Shown: positions 30,323 through 41,848 of the stretch, in pieces
Layout of the letters: each line of letters opens with the position of its first letter
Position numbering within the stretch: the stretch's first letter is position 1
Assembly (NCBI GenBank): GCA_002794785.1
Contig: NBBA01000008.1
Span: forward strand, 1,426,001-1,490,000
Length of the DNA stretch: 64,000 bases
Direction of reading: 5' to 3'
Source of the DNA: Coniferiporia sulphurascens
Taxonomy: Eukaryota; Basidiomycota; Agaricomycetes; Hymenochaetales; Hymenochaetaceae
Position numbers and translations under genes: made by a program
Notes under the pieces: model-generated
What the model was told of the DNA's origin: nothing
The model's database searches: none
The model's input: only the letters and a program-made list of their open reading frames with translations

Positions 30323-32065
30323 AGATCTTCCTCCATGAAGGCATCGGTGTCCTCTTCGACCTGGTTGGCGGATTCGATGGCACAGAAGCACTTCTTCTTC
30401 GGGCAGGTGGGAAGGGTGGCGGGGTGGTCGCCTGGCAGTTAGCACAGTGGCGGGGATGGGGGCAGGCATCTCCTTTGACTGTGTCATTAGCACAATATGT
30501 GCATGACTTACGATGATTGGCCGTCAAGTGCTGTCCGGCACATTCAGCGCAACAGGCCTGGGCTTGGCAGCCCTTCTTTCTGTGACCAAGTCCTTGGCAG
30601 TGCTCACACTGGGTGAGGCCGGGCCGAACTGGGGGGACCAAAAGGTGGAGGGAGGATCTGAACAGGTAAACTTGGTTCCTCTTGAGGAGGTGAGTGCGGG
30701 TTTGACCGTCTGGGTTGATGAAGGTGAATGATACCAGGCAAGTCTTCAGCAAGGGAAGCTTCTCCAGTAACATTGCAAAGTGTGGTGCCACCACAAAGTC
30801 GAGGTGGCGGAGGGACGGGTTTTGTCGGACTTCTTCGAGGAATGCCGCTTCGGTGATTGGGTGGGGGTTCTGTCCAAAGAAGGTGTCCATGCATGGCACC
30901 ATGGAGATGCGTAACATCGATCTGGGGCAAACTCTGGAAGGGGTTAGCTGGAATTGGTCCGAAATGGGCCGGTCTGCCGTCGGGCTAGGCAGTTATCATG
31001 CATGTACTTCGTGAATGCATCCACATGGTGATCAATGATTGCCAATGTGGTGGGGGTGGAGGAGGCTGGCCTTTCTGCAAAAGTGGTCACCAGGTTGCCC
31101 TTCGCATTGAACTTTGAGGACAACACGGTGACCGCATCAGCAGTAGGTAGGGCCTGGAAGAAGCCCTGGGCCATTTCGGTGAGAGAGGCACCTGACTTAT
31201 GCATAGCGGCAGGTGCGATGAGGTCCCACAGTGTTAGTACCAAGGTGGGTTCCTTGGCATACATTTTGGGAGGGGGTGGTGGTTGCCGGACTTTCTTCGC
31301 CTTCTTTGTTGGGGCCGTCTGGGCTGCCGGGGGCTGGGGGAGGTTAGCTGCGATGGCTGCTAATTGTGTGTATGTCATTGGTGCTCCTGCCGGCACAACT
31401 TTCGCTGTGGCTTCCAGCTGAGCTGGTGTGATGGTTGTGGCAACCGGTGCCACGGTGGTGGGAGCGGGGGTGGTTCCTCCCACATTGGTGGGAGTCTGCT
31501 GGGGGGCCTGTTGGGGCCGTGGGGCAGGGCGAGAGGCCAAGGAGGAGACTTGATGGGTGAGGTTCCCGACGTCCACCGAGAGATGTTTGACAATGTCTGC
31601 CAGCGCCGTGATCTGTGAGTCGGGAGGGGTAGGTTGGACTTGAGCCTGTGGTTTGTTCCTGGTGTTGAAGGCGAACGGGGCTTTGAAGGCTGTGGAGAAG
31701 GGTGCGCCGAGGGAGATTCGCGCCCCCATTGTGGACTGGGCATATACCTGTTCTGCCGAGTGGGTGGTTATGTGGTCGGGATCATCCTGTTCTTGTGTCC
31801 AGTATGCTGTTGACAGGGCTTCATGGCTGAGGGCTGTTAACCTCCCCAGGAATGCTGCTGTCGCTTGTACGACCAATGTGGAACTGGCGGCCTCTTCTAT
31901 CTTGGCCTTGAGGGTTTCGAGGGCTCTCTCGACATTTGGTGCAAAGTCGGTCAGAGCTCTGACGAACTCCGAGGTGACTGGCCGGTTGCGAGGGGTCTCG
32001 GGGGAGAGGACATCAGCGCTGTGCTTGCCCGTCAATGGAGGGGGTGTGTGCAGTTCGTCCCGCAT
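30319..32065 (-). pseudogene. LINE-B ORF1 (RNA-binding, CCHC)
   Basis: The best-preserved ORF1 in the window. The N-terminal frame (30944-32065, 374 codons) starts MRDELHTPPPLTGKH, has an Ala-rich helical stretch, a Gln/Pro/Thr-rich middle and KKAKKVRQPPPPPK. After one frameshift (about 30930) the C-terminal frame gives AFLEEVRQNPSLRHLDFVV, CEHCQGLGHRKKGC (CX2CX4HX4C), CCAEC and CTYC knuckles and the end at 30319. It presumably coats LINE RNA. Total about 580 residues. Confidence 0.85.
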
Positions 32066-32403
32066 CTGGTCGTCTTGTGCCTGCCCCGATGTGTTCTGGG
32101 CTCAAGTGACTTCGAGGGTGGTCTGTGATCCTCGCTGCGGCCACTGGTTGAGGTCGCCTAGAGGGATTTCGCCCTGGAGGGCGTCATAGTTGGGGGGGGT
32201 GAGACATGCCAGTGGGGACAGCGAGCAGCTCCTGGGGGCGGTGGGCGATTGGCGATGACCAGGGTTGATCACTCCAGTTGCAGTAGAAATAGAAGTAGTG
32301 AGGCCTGTGGGTCGTAGGGGATGACCACTGAACTGATCCGCCATGGGGGAGTTTGAGCTGCCCATGCTAGGGAGATGGTGGTGGTAAGAGGTCAAGAAGG
32401 GAT
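32066..32403 (-). promoter_or_regulatory. LINE-B 5' leader and probable internal promoter
   Basis: 338 bp between the 5' end of the element and the ORF1 ATG. The terminal about 30 bp (CTTCTTGACCTCTTACCACC on the minus strand) nearly match the first bases of R1 at 3879, 34956 and 50820. A shared 5' terminus in a LINE and in a noncoding repeat suggests a promoter or transcript-start element. Confidence 0.5.
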
Positions 32404-32797
32404 GAGCATTCCGGCTTGCTGAAGTGGTGTGTTGCGGGCCGTAGCACTGTGTGAGAGTTGCATACAGTGGCCGAGAGGACTAAATCCTCTGTTGGTGTGC
32501 ATCAGGGTAATTCCACCTGTGTCACTTAAGTTGATTCCCAGAAGCGCAGTGGCGCTCTCCAGGACCTCTATGGTTGGGGAAGGAATGTGTAGGGTAGGGG
32601 GGTCATTCCATATGGGTGTAGTAGTGCCTACGGCGCCGCAACCTGTACCTGGGGTGGCCTCCTGGTGTGGCACGCCTTACCCTAGTGTGTCACATGTCCA
32701 TAAGTCGGAGAGGACAGCAGGAGCAGTTTTGCCTGCTGCATATCCTGAGGAAGGTGCACGTGTTGTTTGAGTCCTGCAAGGGCGCTCTTAATTCTGG
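32404..32797 (+). repeat. R1 (type b), 3' part within chimera C2
   Basis: Continuation of 24079-24679 after the LINE-B insertion. Contains TTAAGTTGATTCCCAGAAGC and GGAATGTGTAGGGTAGGGGG, shared with the other R1 copies, and ends GCGCTCTTAATTCTGG at the LINE junction. Confidence 0.8.
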
Positions 32798-33612
32798 ACA
32801 GCGACAGACACCGAAATCTTTTCTTTGGCAACTGCCCCAGGCTGGGCCGCAAGACACCTCCACCACCTGCTGCTGAATGTCCAGGAGATCTTCTTCCTCT
32901 CAGACTCTCTGATGGCACTAGGCCTATTCCGCACCTGGCCCTCCACTTTGGGGGCCCAGCTCCTCCCCCTTTGGAAGGCGGGGGTTGAGACCCTTCTCGA
33001 CTCGTTTCCAAACCTGACCATTCATTTCCGATGGTGCCCGGCCATGAGGACATCCCTGGGAACGAATGGGCCGACTCCGAGGCGAAGTTAGCAACCGAGC
33101 TTCCCCCCTCCACCCTTGCCCCCTCTATCTCCACTCTGAAGGAAGTCGCAACTCGCACACTCAGCGAGCACTGGTCCCTTCAGCTGGCCCGCCCCCTGGC
33201 CTCCACAGCTGACAAGTATTTGGCAGTGAATGGGCCCCCCACTCGATGACCGAGAAAGCTAATTACCATCTCAGTCAACCACCCCCGCTCAGAGCTCACT
33301 GCAGTGGTGCAGGTCCTCTGTCATGCCAGTACCTACAGGGGCTACTGGCTGAGCTTCGACTCAGCCTACTGGCACAGGCATGGCCTGATCTCCCATTGCA
33401 GGTGGCACAACCATCCACCCTGGCCAGCACAGTCAACCTCCCATGTCCTCGGCGGATGCGAAACATTCCAGCCATGGATATGATGTGTTTGGCCCAGAAG
33501 CGACCCCCTCCCTGTCCACCACACCGAATGGGCGGATGAAAACCACCTACTGGTACTAAGGTGCTGGCTACACCTCACAGGCCACCTCAACCGGATGTCC
33601 AACTGCACAGCC
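32798..33612 (+). pseudogene. LINE-B RNase H and C-terminal region in chimera C2
   Basis: Begins mid-domain (TDTEIF...), with APGWAARHLHHLL, FFLSDSLMALG, HEDIPGNEWADSEAK in two frames and the YRGYWLSFDSAYWHRHG block. The first RNase H motif (FTDGS) is absent because the LINE part starts after it, so it was never functional after insertion. It is broken at 33612 by LTR-F. Confidence 0.8.
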
Positions 33613-34175
33613 TGTTATAAATTTCCCTTATGTTTCCTCTTACTGTGCTGACTCATTTCCTCTTCATCATCACCAGTCAGCGCAACTCCCCCATTTCTCT
33701 TCCTTAACTCATTCCTATTTGCCTTACAACATAAGATGCCATGATGACGCCATATTGCACCATCATGATGTGCTTTGCTTACTGATACCTTCACCTGTAT
33801 TACCAAGGCATTCCTTGGGTTTCCATGACCTTCCATAGCCATGTAAACAACCTTATACATGACCCTACAGTAGCAAACACATAGAGTAGCATATAAGCAT
33901 GTAATGTGGATCGCACAAGCCCTAAGCTTGTGCTCTTTGTTCATACAAGCCCATTATATGCACCTCAGTGCCCTCTGTGTGCTCTACCTCATCATCTGGC
34001 ACTTCATTGTAACCCGACTCCTCTGAGACCCCATCACATCTCTTCTCGACAATCAGGAAGCCCCATTGTCGATCACCTTCGACTTATGACATCTAGGAAG
34101 CCCCATTGCCATATTACCCGCTCCGACGATCAGGAAGCCCTGATGTCGATCACTGTGTAACTGTTGAGCTTAACA
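33613..34175 (-). mobile_element. Solo LTR, family F, copy 4
   Basis: 563 bp, TGTTATAAATTTCC ... TTGAGCTTAACA, flanked by CAGCC / CAGCT (5 bp, one mismatch). The LINE-B reading (NCTAG / AGAIRLAFAAMDL) resumes directly after it. The small LTR ORF is open on the minus strand at 33615-33944. Confidence 0.88.
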
Positions 34176-34696
34176 CAGCTGGGGCAATTCGCCTCGCCTT
34201 TGCAGCCATGGACTTGAACGGACTCCCAACTGATAACGACTTGGACTTGGACACCTTCTGGGGCTACATGTGCAGGTTGCTCGGATCCAGGACTCAGGAC
34301 GCAGACCCTGCTCTTTTGGAGCTCTCAGGTACACTCCCACCATTTCCCTCTGACTCTTGACTGCCCTTTGGATTCCACATTGGTCTCTTCTATGGCACTT
34401 GCAGCCGCTCCTTTCCTCTTCTAAGGGACTCTCTCTTCCTGATCTCATCTTAACTTGGTCTGGTTTCCTGTAGTTGTGATATGTATGCCTCTTTCTTTCT
34501 CTCTCTATTTATCCTTAATAGGGTGCATAAGTACACTAGGCCTCCTTTGGGAGGCACGCACCCCACCCAGTTTCACTTGATGAGCAATGATGGGTGCCTC
34601 AGTAGTTAGGTAGTTTACAGGCCACCCCTTTGGGGCTGCAGGTGTATTGTGTAGCTCAGTAGGAATAATAAATAAATAAATAAATAAGTAAAAAAG
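34176..34696 (+). pseudogene. LINE-B ORF2 end and 3' UTR of chimera C2
   Basis: AIRLAFAAMDLNGLPTDNDLDLDTFWGYMC...LELSGTLPPFPSDS and stop, then the B 3' UTR with hairpin and tail AATAAATAAATAAATAAATA. Confidence 0.78.
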
Positions 34697-34952
34697 ACAT
34701 ATGTGAGGGCAGTGGTGCTAGTTTGGTGAAATTTCCGGAGGACCACACCCACAAATATGGTCGAGAGGATCAGGAAACTGGCGACCCTTGGGGGGTGCCG
34801 AGGTTGGGTTTCTGGGCAGTTGGGAGGGTGGTGCCATCAAATGCAATGGTGACCTGCCAGTCCGTCATGAAGGACAGGCACCAGTCCACCATGTCAGATG
34901 GGCACTGGAGATCCAACAGTTGTTGGTGGAGGAGTTGTGGATAGACTGAGTC
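34697..34952 (-). pseudogene. LINE-A2 RT fragment
   Basis: 256 bp of RT palm on the minus strand: DSVYPQLLHQQLLDLQCPSDM, WCLSFMTDWQVTIAFDG and GTPQGSPVS. It is pinned between the tail of chimera C2 and the start of chimera C3. The rest of its element is not adjacent. Confidence 0.75.
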
Positions 34953-35337
34953 CATCCTTCTTGTCCTCTTACCACCACCATCTCTGGTTTTTACTGGGGG
35001 TTGTCTGGGGGTACGTCACAGCTACCCGACCTTGTCTGGACTCTCTGGGACTGGGCATCGTACAAGAGAAGGTTCCAACTCACCCTGGTGCGCCGGGGAT
35101 GTTCGTCGGTTGCCGTAACACAGTGGGAAACAGGTGCAGAGCTTGCCGATTGGCTTGGCAACCTATCGAAAACTTTGCCTCTGGTTGAATGACTTGGTGA
35201 GGATGATTTCTTCTGGCATCTGTGCTGCTCTCTCGGGGTGGCGTGCTCGTTGGGCTCGCATTGTATGTGGGCTCGGCGGGGGGGGGGGGGACACGACGTT
35301 AACGTCCTCACAGGGGGGGGGAAACCCCCTGCCTACA

Positions 35338-36555
35338 CCTCCTACAGATTGCAGAGCACGTGCCCATGCTGAGGGCCGCATATGTTCGGTCTTAGTGGTC
35401 GACATACCAGGCTTATTCGACTCGGTACACCCACAACTCCTTCACCAGCAACTATTGGACCTCTGCTGCCCACCTGACATGGCGGACTGGTGTCTGTCCT
35501 TTATGACGGATCGGCAGGTAGCCATTGCCTTTGATGGCACCACCCTTCCAACTGCCCAGAAACCCAACCTCGGCACCCCCCAAGGGTCGCCAGTGTCCCC
35601 AATCCTCTCGACCATTTTCATGGGTGTGGTCCTCCAGAAATTCCACCAAACCGGTACCACCACCCTTGTGTACATCAATGACCACCTCCTTGTGTGCATC
35701 GGACCCAGTGTGGCATCCAACTGCCAGCAATTGTCCAACACCTACCACCAACTCAATGCCCACTTTGGTGCCATCGGTCTCAACATCGAAGCCACCAAAA
35801 CGGAGTGCCAACACTTCCACCCACCTCAACGCCACTCAGCTGCCTACACCGACTGGGACACAGCAGGGGTCTGGGTCGCCCCCACCATGCTAATTCGACC
35901 CTCTATCCCGCTTCGCTGGCTGGGAATATGGTGGGACCCCGCCCTCACTTTCAAGGCTCATGTAGAGCGCATGCGCTCCAAGGGCCTCTCCATGCTTGCC
36001 ACCCTCCGCATTCTCAGTAACACGGAACGCGGAATCTCGGCCCTCCTCCTCATTCGACTGTACGCCGCCTGTGTCTGCTCTGTTCTCACATGGGGCGCCC
36101 TGGTTTGGTACCATGGCTGGCGCCAAAAAACACTAGTGAGCTGCCTACAGGCTGTGCAAAACACGGCATGTAGATGGATTCTGGGCGTCTACAAAGGCAC
36201 CTCCCCCTTCTCCACAAATTTTCTTTGTTCCCTTCCCCCTCTTTCTTACTATTTCGAATATGCTAAGACTCTCCATTCTCTTCGCCTCTGGTGTACCCCG
36301 CACTCTGTCAGTAGAAAACAATATTATAAATCTGTAACTAACTGTCCCTTTTCCACTTCTCTGCAGGCCCAGGTCCCTCGGGTACAACCAGTCCCTGCAT
36401 ACACTCATCCCCCATGGACAGATCCTCTGGCATTTACGAATGGTCAAGTCTTGTTTGCCACTCCTATCACCCTGGTCAGTGAAGACACCCACAAGGAATT
36501 TGTCGGCACTGCAACGCTCCCTGAGCACCCTCCCCCACCTCCAGGTTTTCACTGA
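35338..36555 (+). pseudogene. LINE-A2 reverse transcriptase to connection
   Basis: One continuous frame of about 400 codons: VVDIPGLFDSVHPQLL (motif A), WCLSFMTDRQVAIAFDGTTLP, GTPQGSPVSPILSTIF (B), VYINDHLLVC (C), WGALVWYHGW, AVQNTACRWILGVYKG and the connection up to FTNGQVLFATPITLV. Motif C is YIND at 35671-35682 in place of YVDD/YIDD. The first Asp is lost by GAT to AAT at a CpG. A frameshift near 36500 separates it from RNase H. Confidence 0.85.
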
Positions 36556-37641
36556 TGGCTCCCACATCAGTTCTAAGTCTGGGTCAGCAGTCTGCGCCAT
36601 GGAAGGCCTTACCCGCCTCAAGTCTCACCAGCTAGCCTCCCCCACCTGTGCCACAGCTACAGACACAGAAATCTTCTCTCTCACCTCTGCACCAAGCTGG
36701 GCTGCACACCACCTCTGGGAGCTCCTGCCTGTCGCATCTGACATCTTCTTTTTGTCGGATTTGCTGACAGCACTCCACCTGATCCATACATGGGCGCCAG
36801 TCCCAGGCGCACATCTCCTCCACCAATGGAAGGCAGGGGTCCAGACTCTCTTGGACTCATACCCGGATCTTTCCGTTCACTTTGTCTGGTGTCTGGGTCA
36901 CTCCAACATCCCAGAGAATGAATGGGCTGACCGCAAGGCGAAGTTCACAACGAATCTCCCCCCATCTCCCCTCACACCCTCCACCTCTGCACTGAAAGAG
37001 GCCGCTGTCAACACCCTCATGGAGCGATGGACCCTCTCTCTCACCCGCCCCCTTGCCTCGACAGCCGACAAATACTTAGCTGTCAGTGGCATCCCTTCTT
37101 GCCATCCCCAAAAGCTCATGACGCAGTCGGTCAACCACCCCCGCCAGGAGCTCTTCACAGTCGCCCAGGTTCTATGCCATGCCGGTCCCTATGGGGGTTA
37201 CTGGCTGAGCTTTGACTCAGCCTACCGACACAGGCATGGCCTGATCTCGCACTGCCGATGGCATAACCACCCCCCCTGGCCAGCCCAGTCGACCGCCCAC
37301 ATCTTGGGCGGTTATTGCACTTTCTGACCATGGATCCGCAAGGTCTGGCCCCCCCGTCACCCACTTCCGACCCACCATGCCAAGTGGGCCGATGAAAACC
37401 GCCTCCAGGTTCTGCGCTGTTGGCTCAAGCTGACAGGGCACCTCAACTGCTTTTCCGACCGCACTGCTGCCGCCATCCGCCTGGCCTTCGCCGTGATGGA
37501 GCTGGAGGGGCACCTGACCAACGAAGATATGGACCTGGACCTCCTCTGGGAATACATGAGTCATATGCTTGGACCCCACACCCAGGACCCGGACCCAGCT
37601 CTCTTGGAGCTTTCAGGTGTGCTTCCTCCCTTTTCCTCTGA
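36440..37641 (+). pseudogene. LINE-A2 RNase H and C-terminal region
   Basis: A 295-codon frame with VFTDGSHISSKSGSAVCAM, ATDTEIFSLTSAPSW, FFLSDLLTALH and HSNIPENEWADRKAK, then YGGYWLSFDSAYRHRHG, ISHCRWHNHPPWPAQST. A stop follows GGYCTF at 37325-37327. The A2 ending (MELEGHLTNEDMDLDLLWEYM) is in a second frame to 37641. Confidence 0.82.
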
Positions 37642-37973
37642 TCTATGACTGCCTTTCGGACTCTCCCGCGCATGTCCCGGCTGGCACTCTCGCCCTCCCT
37701 TTCCAATTCTAAGCTACCCCCTTTTGCCTGATGTCGTCCGTTTGGCTTGGCTGTAGTGACACGTATTCCTCCCTCTTTCTGTGTACTTACTAATAGGGGC
37801 CCTTCCCACTCTGGCTCCCTCTGGGGAGCAGGGCCCCGCCCAGTTTCATGCATTGCGCAATGATGGGCGCCTCCATTGTTATGTAGTTATGGCCCCCCCT
37901 CCGGGGGGCAGCTTGTAATTATGTAATACTGCAGGAGTAATAAAAAAATAAAAAATAAAAAAACCCCCTGCCT

Positions 37974-38859
37974 TGCAGCGGGCGACTTCGGTCGGGAGAT
38001 CTCAGTTCAGGGCAACTCGGATCACGCCTTCAGGTGCTGAGCACTGCCCTCCTGGGTACCTCAGGGCCCGTGTTGTCCCTGGCATGACAAATCAAAAACT
38101 GCCCCCCCAAATTCCCGAAAGGGTCTCTGATGATGGTACTCCATGCTAAAAGGAGATAGGGGGCTCATAACACATGGCGTGGCAGTAAGAACCACCTGAC
38201 GCTGAAAGGCGACAGGGCACCATGGGCCTCTTGGGTGGGTTGGACCCCCTTGAGGTGGTTAGTATCCCCTACTCCCTGGGAGGCTTTGCCACCGGGGTCG
38301 GGTATGCGAGACGGAGATCCTGGTATGATCATGGATCCAGAAGCGGGGCTGGGGGCTGACTGGGCACTTGTCCCATGACCTTGGTTCCTGAGTATTCCGG
38401 CTGTAATGGCTGTTTCTGAAGCATGTGCCAGGGCACGGGAAAGGGCCTGCATGGAGTGTGCGTCGGCATCCCGGTGTGCTGAAGTGTAGTGCCTCGGGCC
38501 ATAGCACTGTGGGAGAGTTCCCCTCAGTGGCTCCAGAGGACTAAATCCTCCATCAGTTCATGTGGGGGTAATTCCCACTACGGGCTTAAGTTGATTCCCA
38601 GAAGCACAGTGGTACTCTACAGGACCTCTATGGTCAGGGAGGGAATGTGTAGGGTAGGGGGGTCATTCCATATGGGTGGAGTAGTGCCTACAGCACCGCG
38701 ACCTTCACCTGGGTGGCCTCCTGGTGCGGCACACCCTACCCTAGTGCTCCAATATAGCGCCCATATGTTGTAGAGGACAGCAGGAGCAGTTTCAGTTGCT
38801 GCATATCCCGAGGAGGCACACATGTTGTTTGAGTCCTGCAAGGGTGCTCTTAATTCTGG
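37974..38859 (+). repeat. R1 (type b), 3' part within chimera C3
   Basis: Resumes at TGCAGCGGGCGACTTCGG after the A2 insertion. Ends GGGTGCTCTTAATTCTGG. Its closest relative by eye is the R1 in C2 (24180-24679 and 32404-32797), which defines type b. Confidence 0.8.
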
Positions 38860-40612
38860 TCTAAGTCTGAAGTCCCCTGGTGGACCCCAACATGCAAGTC
38901 GCTCCTACAGGCAATCTCGACAGCCACCACCCCCCTTCAGCAATCAGCAGCCCGCTGTGCCTTCAAACACGGCATCCGAGTGGCCAAGCGGCAGTTCTAT
39001 GCTGACCAAGCCGGACAAGCTGACGCCTCCAACATCTGGAGCTGGGCCAAGCACAGCCTCGGCAACCGACCTACCCCAATCCCCTCACTCAAAAAGCATG
39101 ACGGCACCTTCACCCAATTGGACAATGAGAAAGGTGAGCTTTTCCGCACTACTTTCTTTCTGCCCCCTCCACCCTACCAAGCGGCCGACACCCCGCTGCC
39201 TCCCCCCAACCCACTGCCCACCCATACTCCTCTTGGAGCTTACAGGGGCACTGTCCAACACCTCCAACTTGTCGGCTCCGGGCCTCTCAGGGATCAGCTA
39301 CCGCCCTCTCAAATGGGTGGTAGATGCCTACCCCGATGAGATCCTCACCCTTTTCAATTACTGTCTGTGCATGGGGCACCACCCCAAGTGCTAGCGGGCA
39401 GCAAAAGTGGTGATGCTCCAGAAGCTGAACAAGAAGGACCCCTTCTCTCTGAGATCATACTGGCCCATCACCCTCGAGGAGACCCTAGGGAAACTCCTCA
39501 AAAAGATTATAGCTAACCAGCTCCAATTCCTTGCTAACACGAGGGATTGGCTGCCACCCAACCAATACGGGGGGCGCCAAGGACATTCTGTCTATGACGC
39601 CACCCAGCACCTCCTACAGATTGCAGAGCACGCCCATGCTGAGGGCCGGGTATGTTTGGTCCTTGCAGTCGACATACAGGGTTTCTTCAACTCGGTTCAT
39701 CTGCAACTCTTCCACCAGCAACTCCTGGACCTCCAGTGCCCACCCAATATGGTGGACTGGTGTCTGTCCTTCATGACAGACTGACAGGTCGCCATTGCCT
39801 TCGATGGCACCACCCTCCCAACTGCCCAGAAACCTGACCTCGGCACCCCTCAAAGGTCGCCAGTTTCCCCAATCCTCTCGACTATATTTGTGGGCATGGT
39901 CCTCCAGAAATTTCACCAAACCGGCACCACTGCTCTCGCATATGTCGATGACCACCTCCTTGTGTGCATCGGACCCAGCGTGGCATCCAACTGCCAACAA
40001 CTGTCTAATGCCTACCACCAACTCAATGCTCACTTTGGCACAATCAGTCTCAACATCGAAGCCACCAAAATGGAGTGCCTCCACTTTCACCCACCCCAAT
40101 GACGATCAGCTGCCTACACGGACTGGGACACCACTGGGGTTTGGGTTGCCCCCCCCCCCCCCACACTCATCCGACCCTCCATCCCGCTCCACTGGCTAGG
40201 GATATGGTGGGACCCTGCCCTCACCTTTAAGGCCCACATGGAATGTATGCGCTCCAAGGGCCTCTCCACACTAGCCACCCTCTGCATTCTTGGCAACACT
40301 GAACATGGAATCTTGGCCCTTCTCCTCCATTGTCTATACACCGCCTGTGTCTGCTCTGTCCTTATGTGGGGTGCGCCAGTGTGGTATCATGGCCAGTGCC
40401 AAAAAACATTAGTAAGCCGCCTGCAGGCTGTGCAAAACACGGCATGCAGATGGATTCTTGATGTCCACAAAGGCGCCTCCCCATTTTCCACAAATTTTCT
40501 TTGCTCCCTTCCCCCCTTTCTTATTATTTTGAATATGCTAAGACTCTCCATTCTCTGTGCCTCTGGCACACCCTGCACTCTGTCGGTAGAAAATGATATT
40601 ATAAAAACGTAA
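38860..40612 (+). pseudogene. LINE-A2 linker and reverse transcriptase in chimera C3
   Basis: LSKSEVPWWTPT, then frames 38980-39394 (KRQFYADQAGQADASNIWSW), 39407-39784 (LEETLGKLLKKII, NQYGGRQGHSVYD, VDIQGFFNSVH), 39890-40102 (LAYVDDHLLVC) and 40238-40612 (WGAPVWYHGQ, AVQNTACRWILDVHKG). Several stops and shifts. Motif A has FFN for FFD, losing a catalytic Asp. Confidence 0.8.
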
Positions 40613-40639
40613 CTAACCGTCCCTTTTCCACTTCTCTGC

Positions 40640-41528
40640 AGGTCCAGGTCCCTCAGGTTCAACTGGTCCCTGCATACACTCATCCCCCATGGACGGATCC
40701 TCTGGCATTTATGACTGGAAGAGTCTTGTTTGCCACTCCTATCACTCCGGTCAGCAAGGACACCCGCAACGAATTTGTGGCTGCCATACGCTCCCTGAGC
40801 ACCCTCCCCCACCTCCAGGTTTTCACTGATGGCTTGCGCATGGGTTTAAAGTCTGGATCAGCCATCTGCGCCATGAGGGGCCTTACTCGCCTCAAGTCTC
40901 GCCGGCTGGCCTCCCCCACCCACGCAACAGCCATGGATGCGGAGATTTTCTCACTCACCTCTGCACCAAGCTGGGCTGTACACCACCTCCAGGATCACCT
41001 GCCTGTTGCATCTGACATCTTCTTTCTGTCAGATTCACTGATGGCACTCCACCTGATCTGCACATGGGCACCAGCCCCAGGCGCCCACCTCCTCCACCAA
41101 TGGAAGGCAGGGGTCCAGACTCTATTGGACTCATACCTGGATCTCTCCATCCATTTTGTTTGGTGCCCAGGTCACTCTGACATCCCCAGGAATGAATGGG
41201 CAGACCACGAGGCAAAGTTCGCAATGGACCTACCCCCGTCCTCCCTCACACCCTCCACCTCTGCACTGAAAGAGGCTGCCATCAACACACTTATGGAACA
41301 TTGGTCCCTCTCACTTGCCCGCACACTCGCTTCGACAGCCGACAAATACCTAGCTGTCAACAGTATCCCCTCTCGCCATCCCCGAAAGCTTATCATGCAG
41401 TCGGTCGACCACCTCTGCCGGAAGCTCTCCACAGTCGCCCAGGTCCTATGTCGTGCCGGTCCCTACGGGGGCTACTGGCTGAGCTTTGACTCAGCCTACC
41501 GGCACAGGCACAGCCTGATCTCACACTT
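40640..41528 (+). pseudogene. LINE-A2 RNase H in chimera C3
   Basis: The frame at 40711-41528: VFTDGLRMGLKSGSAICAM (FTDGL for FTDGS), AMDAEIFSLTSAPSW, FFLSDSLMALH, HSDIPRNEWADHEAK, YGGYWLSFDSAYRHRHSLISH. It is cut by the tail of the next LINE. Confidence 0.82.
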
Positions 41529-41848
41529 TTTTTAAAAAATTATTATTATTCCTGCAGTATTACATAATTACAAGCTGCCCCCCCAAAGGGGGGGCCCTAA
41601 CTACATAACAACGGAGGCGCCCATCATTGCGCATCATGCAAAACTGGGCAGGGACTCTGCTCCCTGAGGGGTGCCGACATGTGAAGAGCCCCTATTTAGT
41701 AAGAAAACTGCGAGAGAGAGGGAGGGATACATATCGCTACGAACAGACCACGCAGATGAGGGCAGGTTAACGTAAGAAGCTTAGAAGTGGAAAGGGAGGG
41801 CGAGAGTGCCGGCCGAGATGTATCATGTGGGGATCCGAAAGGCAGGCT

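Larger units (their letters stand above)
24680..32403 (-). mobile_element. Complete-length LINE-B inserted in R1
   Basis: The only LINE here with both ends. The tail is at 24680 and the 5' end at 32403. It is bracketed by a 17 bp duplication with two differences: CAGCATTCTGGCTTGCT (24663-24679) and GAGCATTCCGGCTTGCT (32404-32420). Internal insertions are LTR-F (24849-25408) and an A1 LINE (28723-29455). Without them it is about 6.4 kb: a 5' leader of about 340 bp, ORF1, ORF2 and a 3' UTR with hairpin. Both ORFs carry frameshifts. Confidence 0.9.
24079..34696 (+). mobile_element. Chimeric element C2: 5'-truncated R1 fused to LINE-B 3' part
   Basis: R1 type b at 24079-24679 and 32404-32797, split by the complete LINE-B (24680-32403). 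At 32797/32798, after TTAATTCTGG, it switches to LINE-B in mid RNase H (ACAGCGACAGACACCGAAAT) and runs to a LINE-B tail of AATA repeats near 34696. The 5' part of R1 is missing; it starts near GTGCTCATTGGGC. A solo LTR-F at 33613-34175 interrupts the LINE part. Confidence 0.82.
35335..37960 (+). mobile_element. LINE-A2, 5'-truncated insertion in R1
   Basis: 2.6 kb, from the RT (HLLQIAEHA codons) to an A-rich tail. A perfect 13 bp duplication AAACCCCCTGCCT is present at 35322-35334 and 37961-37973, and R1 continues after it. It is one of the better-preserved LINE copies: RT and RNase H frames of 400 and 295 codons. Confidence 0.92.
34953..41528 (+). mobile_element. Chimeric element C3: R1 fused to LINE-A2
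   Basis: R1 at 34953-35334 and 37974-38859 (split by an A2 LINE). At 38859/38860, after TTAATTCTGG, it switches to the A2 LINE in the EN-RT linker (LSKSEVPWWTPTCK). The LINE part continues through RT and RNase H and breaks off at 41528 in SLISH, where a minus-strand A1 LINE tail begins. The 3' end is therefore missing. Confidence 0.82.

Noticed and set aside
30944..32065. Host gene for a Pro/Ala-rich protein
   Set aside because: Frame, position between the LINE leader and the CCHC region, and the ATGA link to ORF2 identify it as LINE ORF1.
24079..34696. Target-site duplication around chimera C2 (shared AGGGCAGTG on both sides)
   Set aside because: The right-hand occurrence is normal RT sequence about 10 bp after the tail, and the flanking LINE pieces do not belong together.
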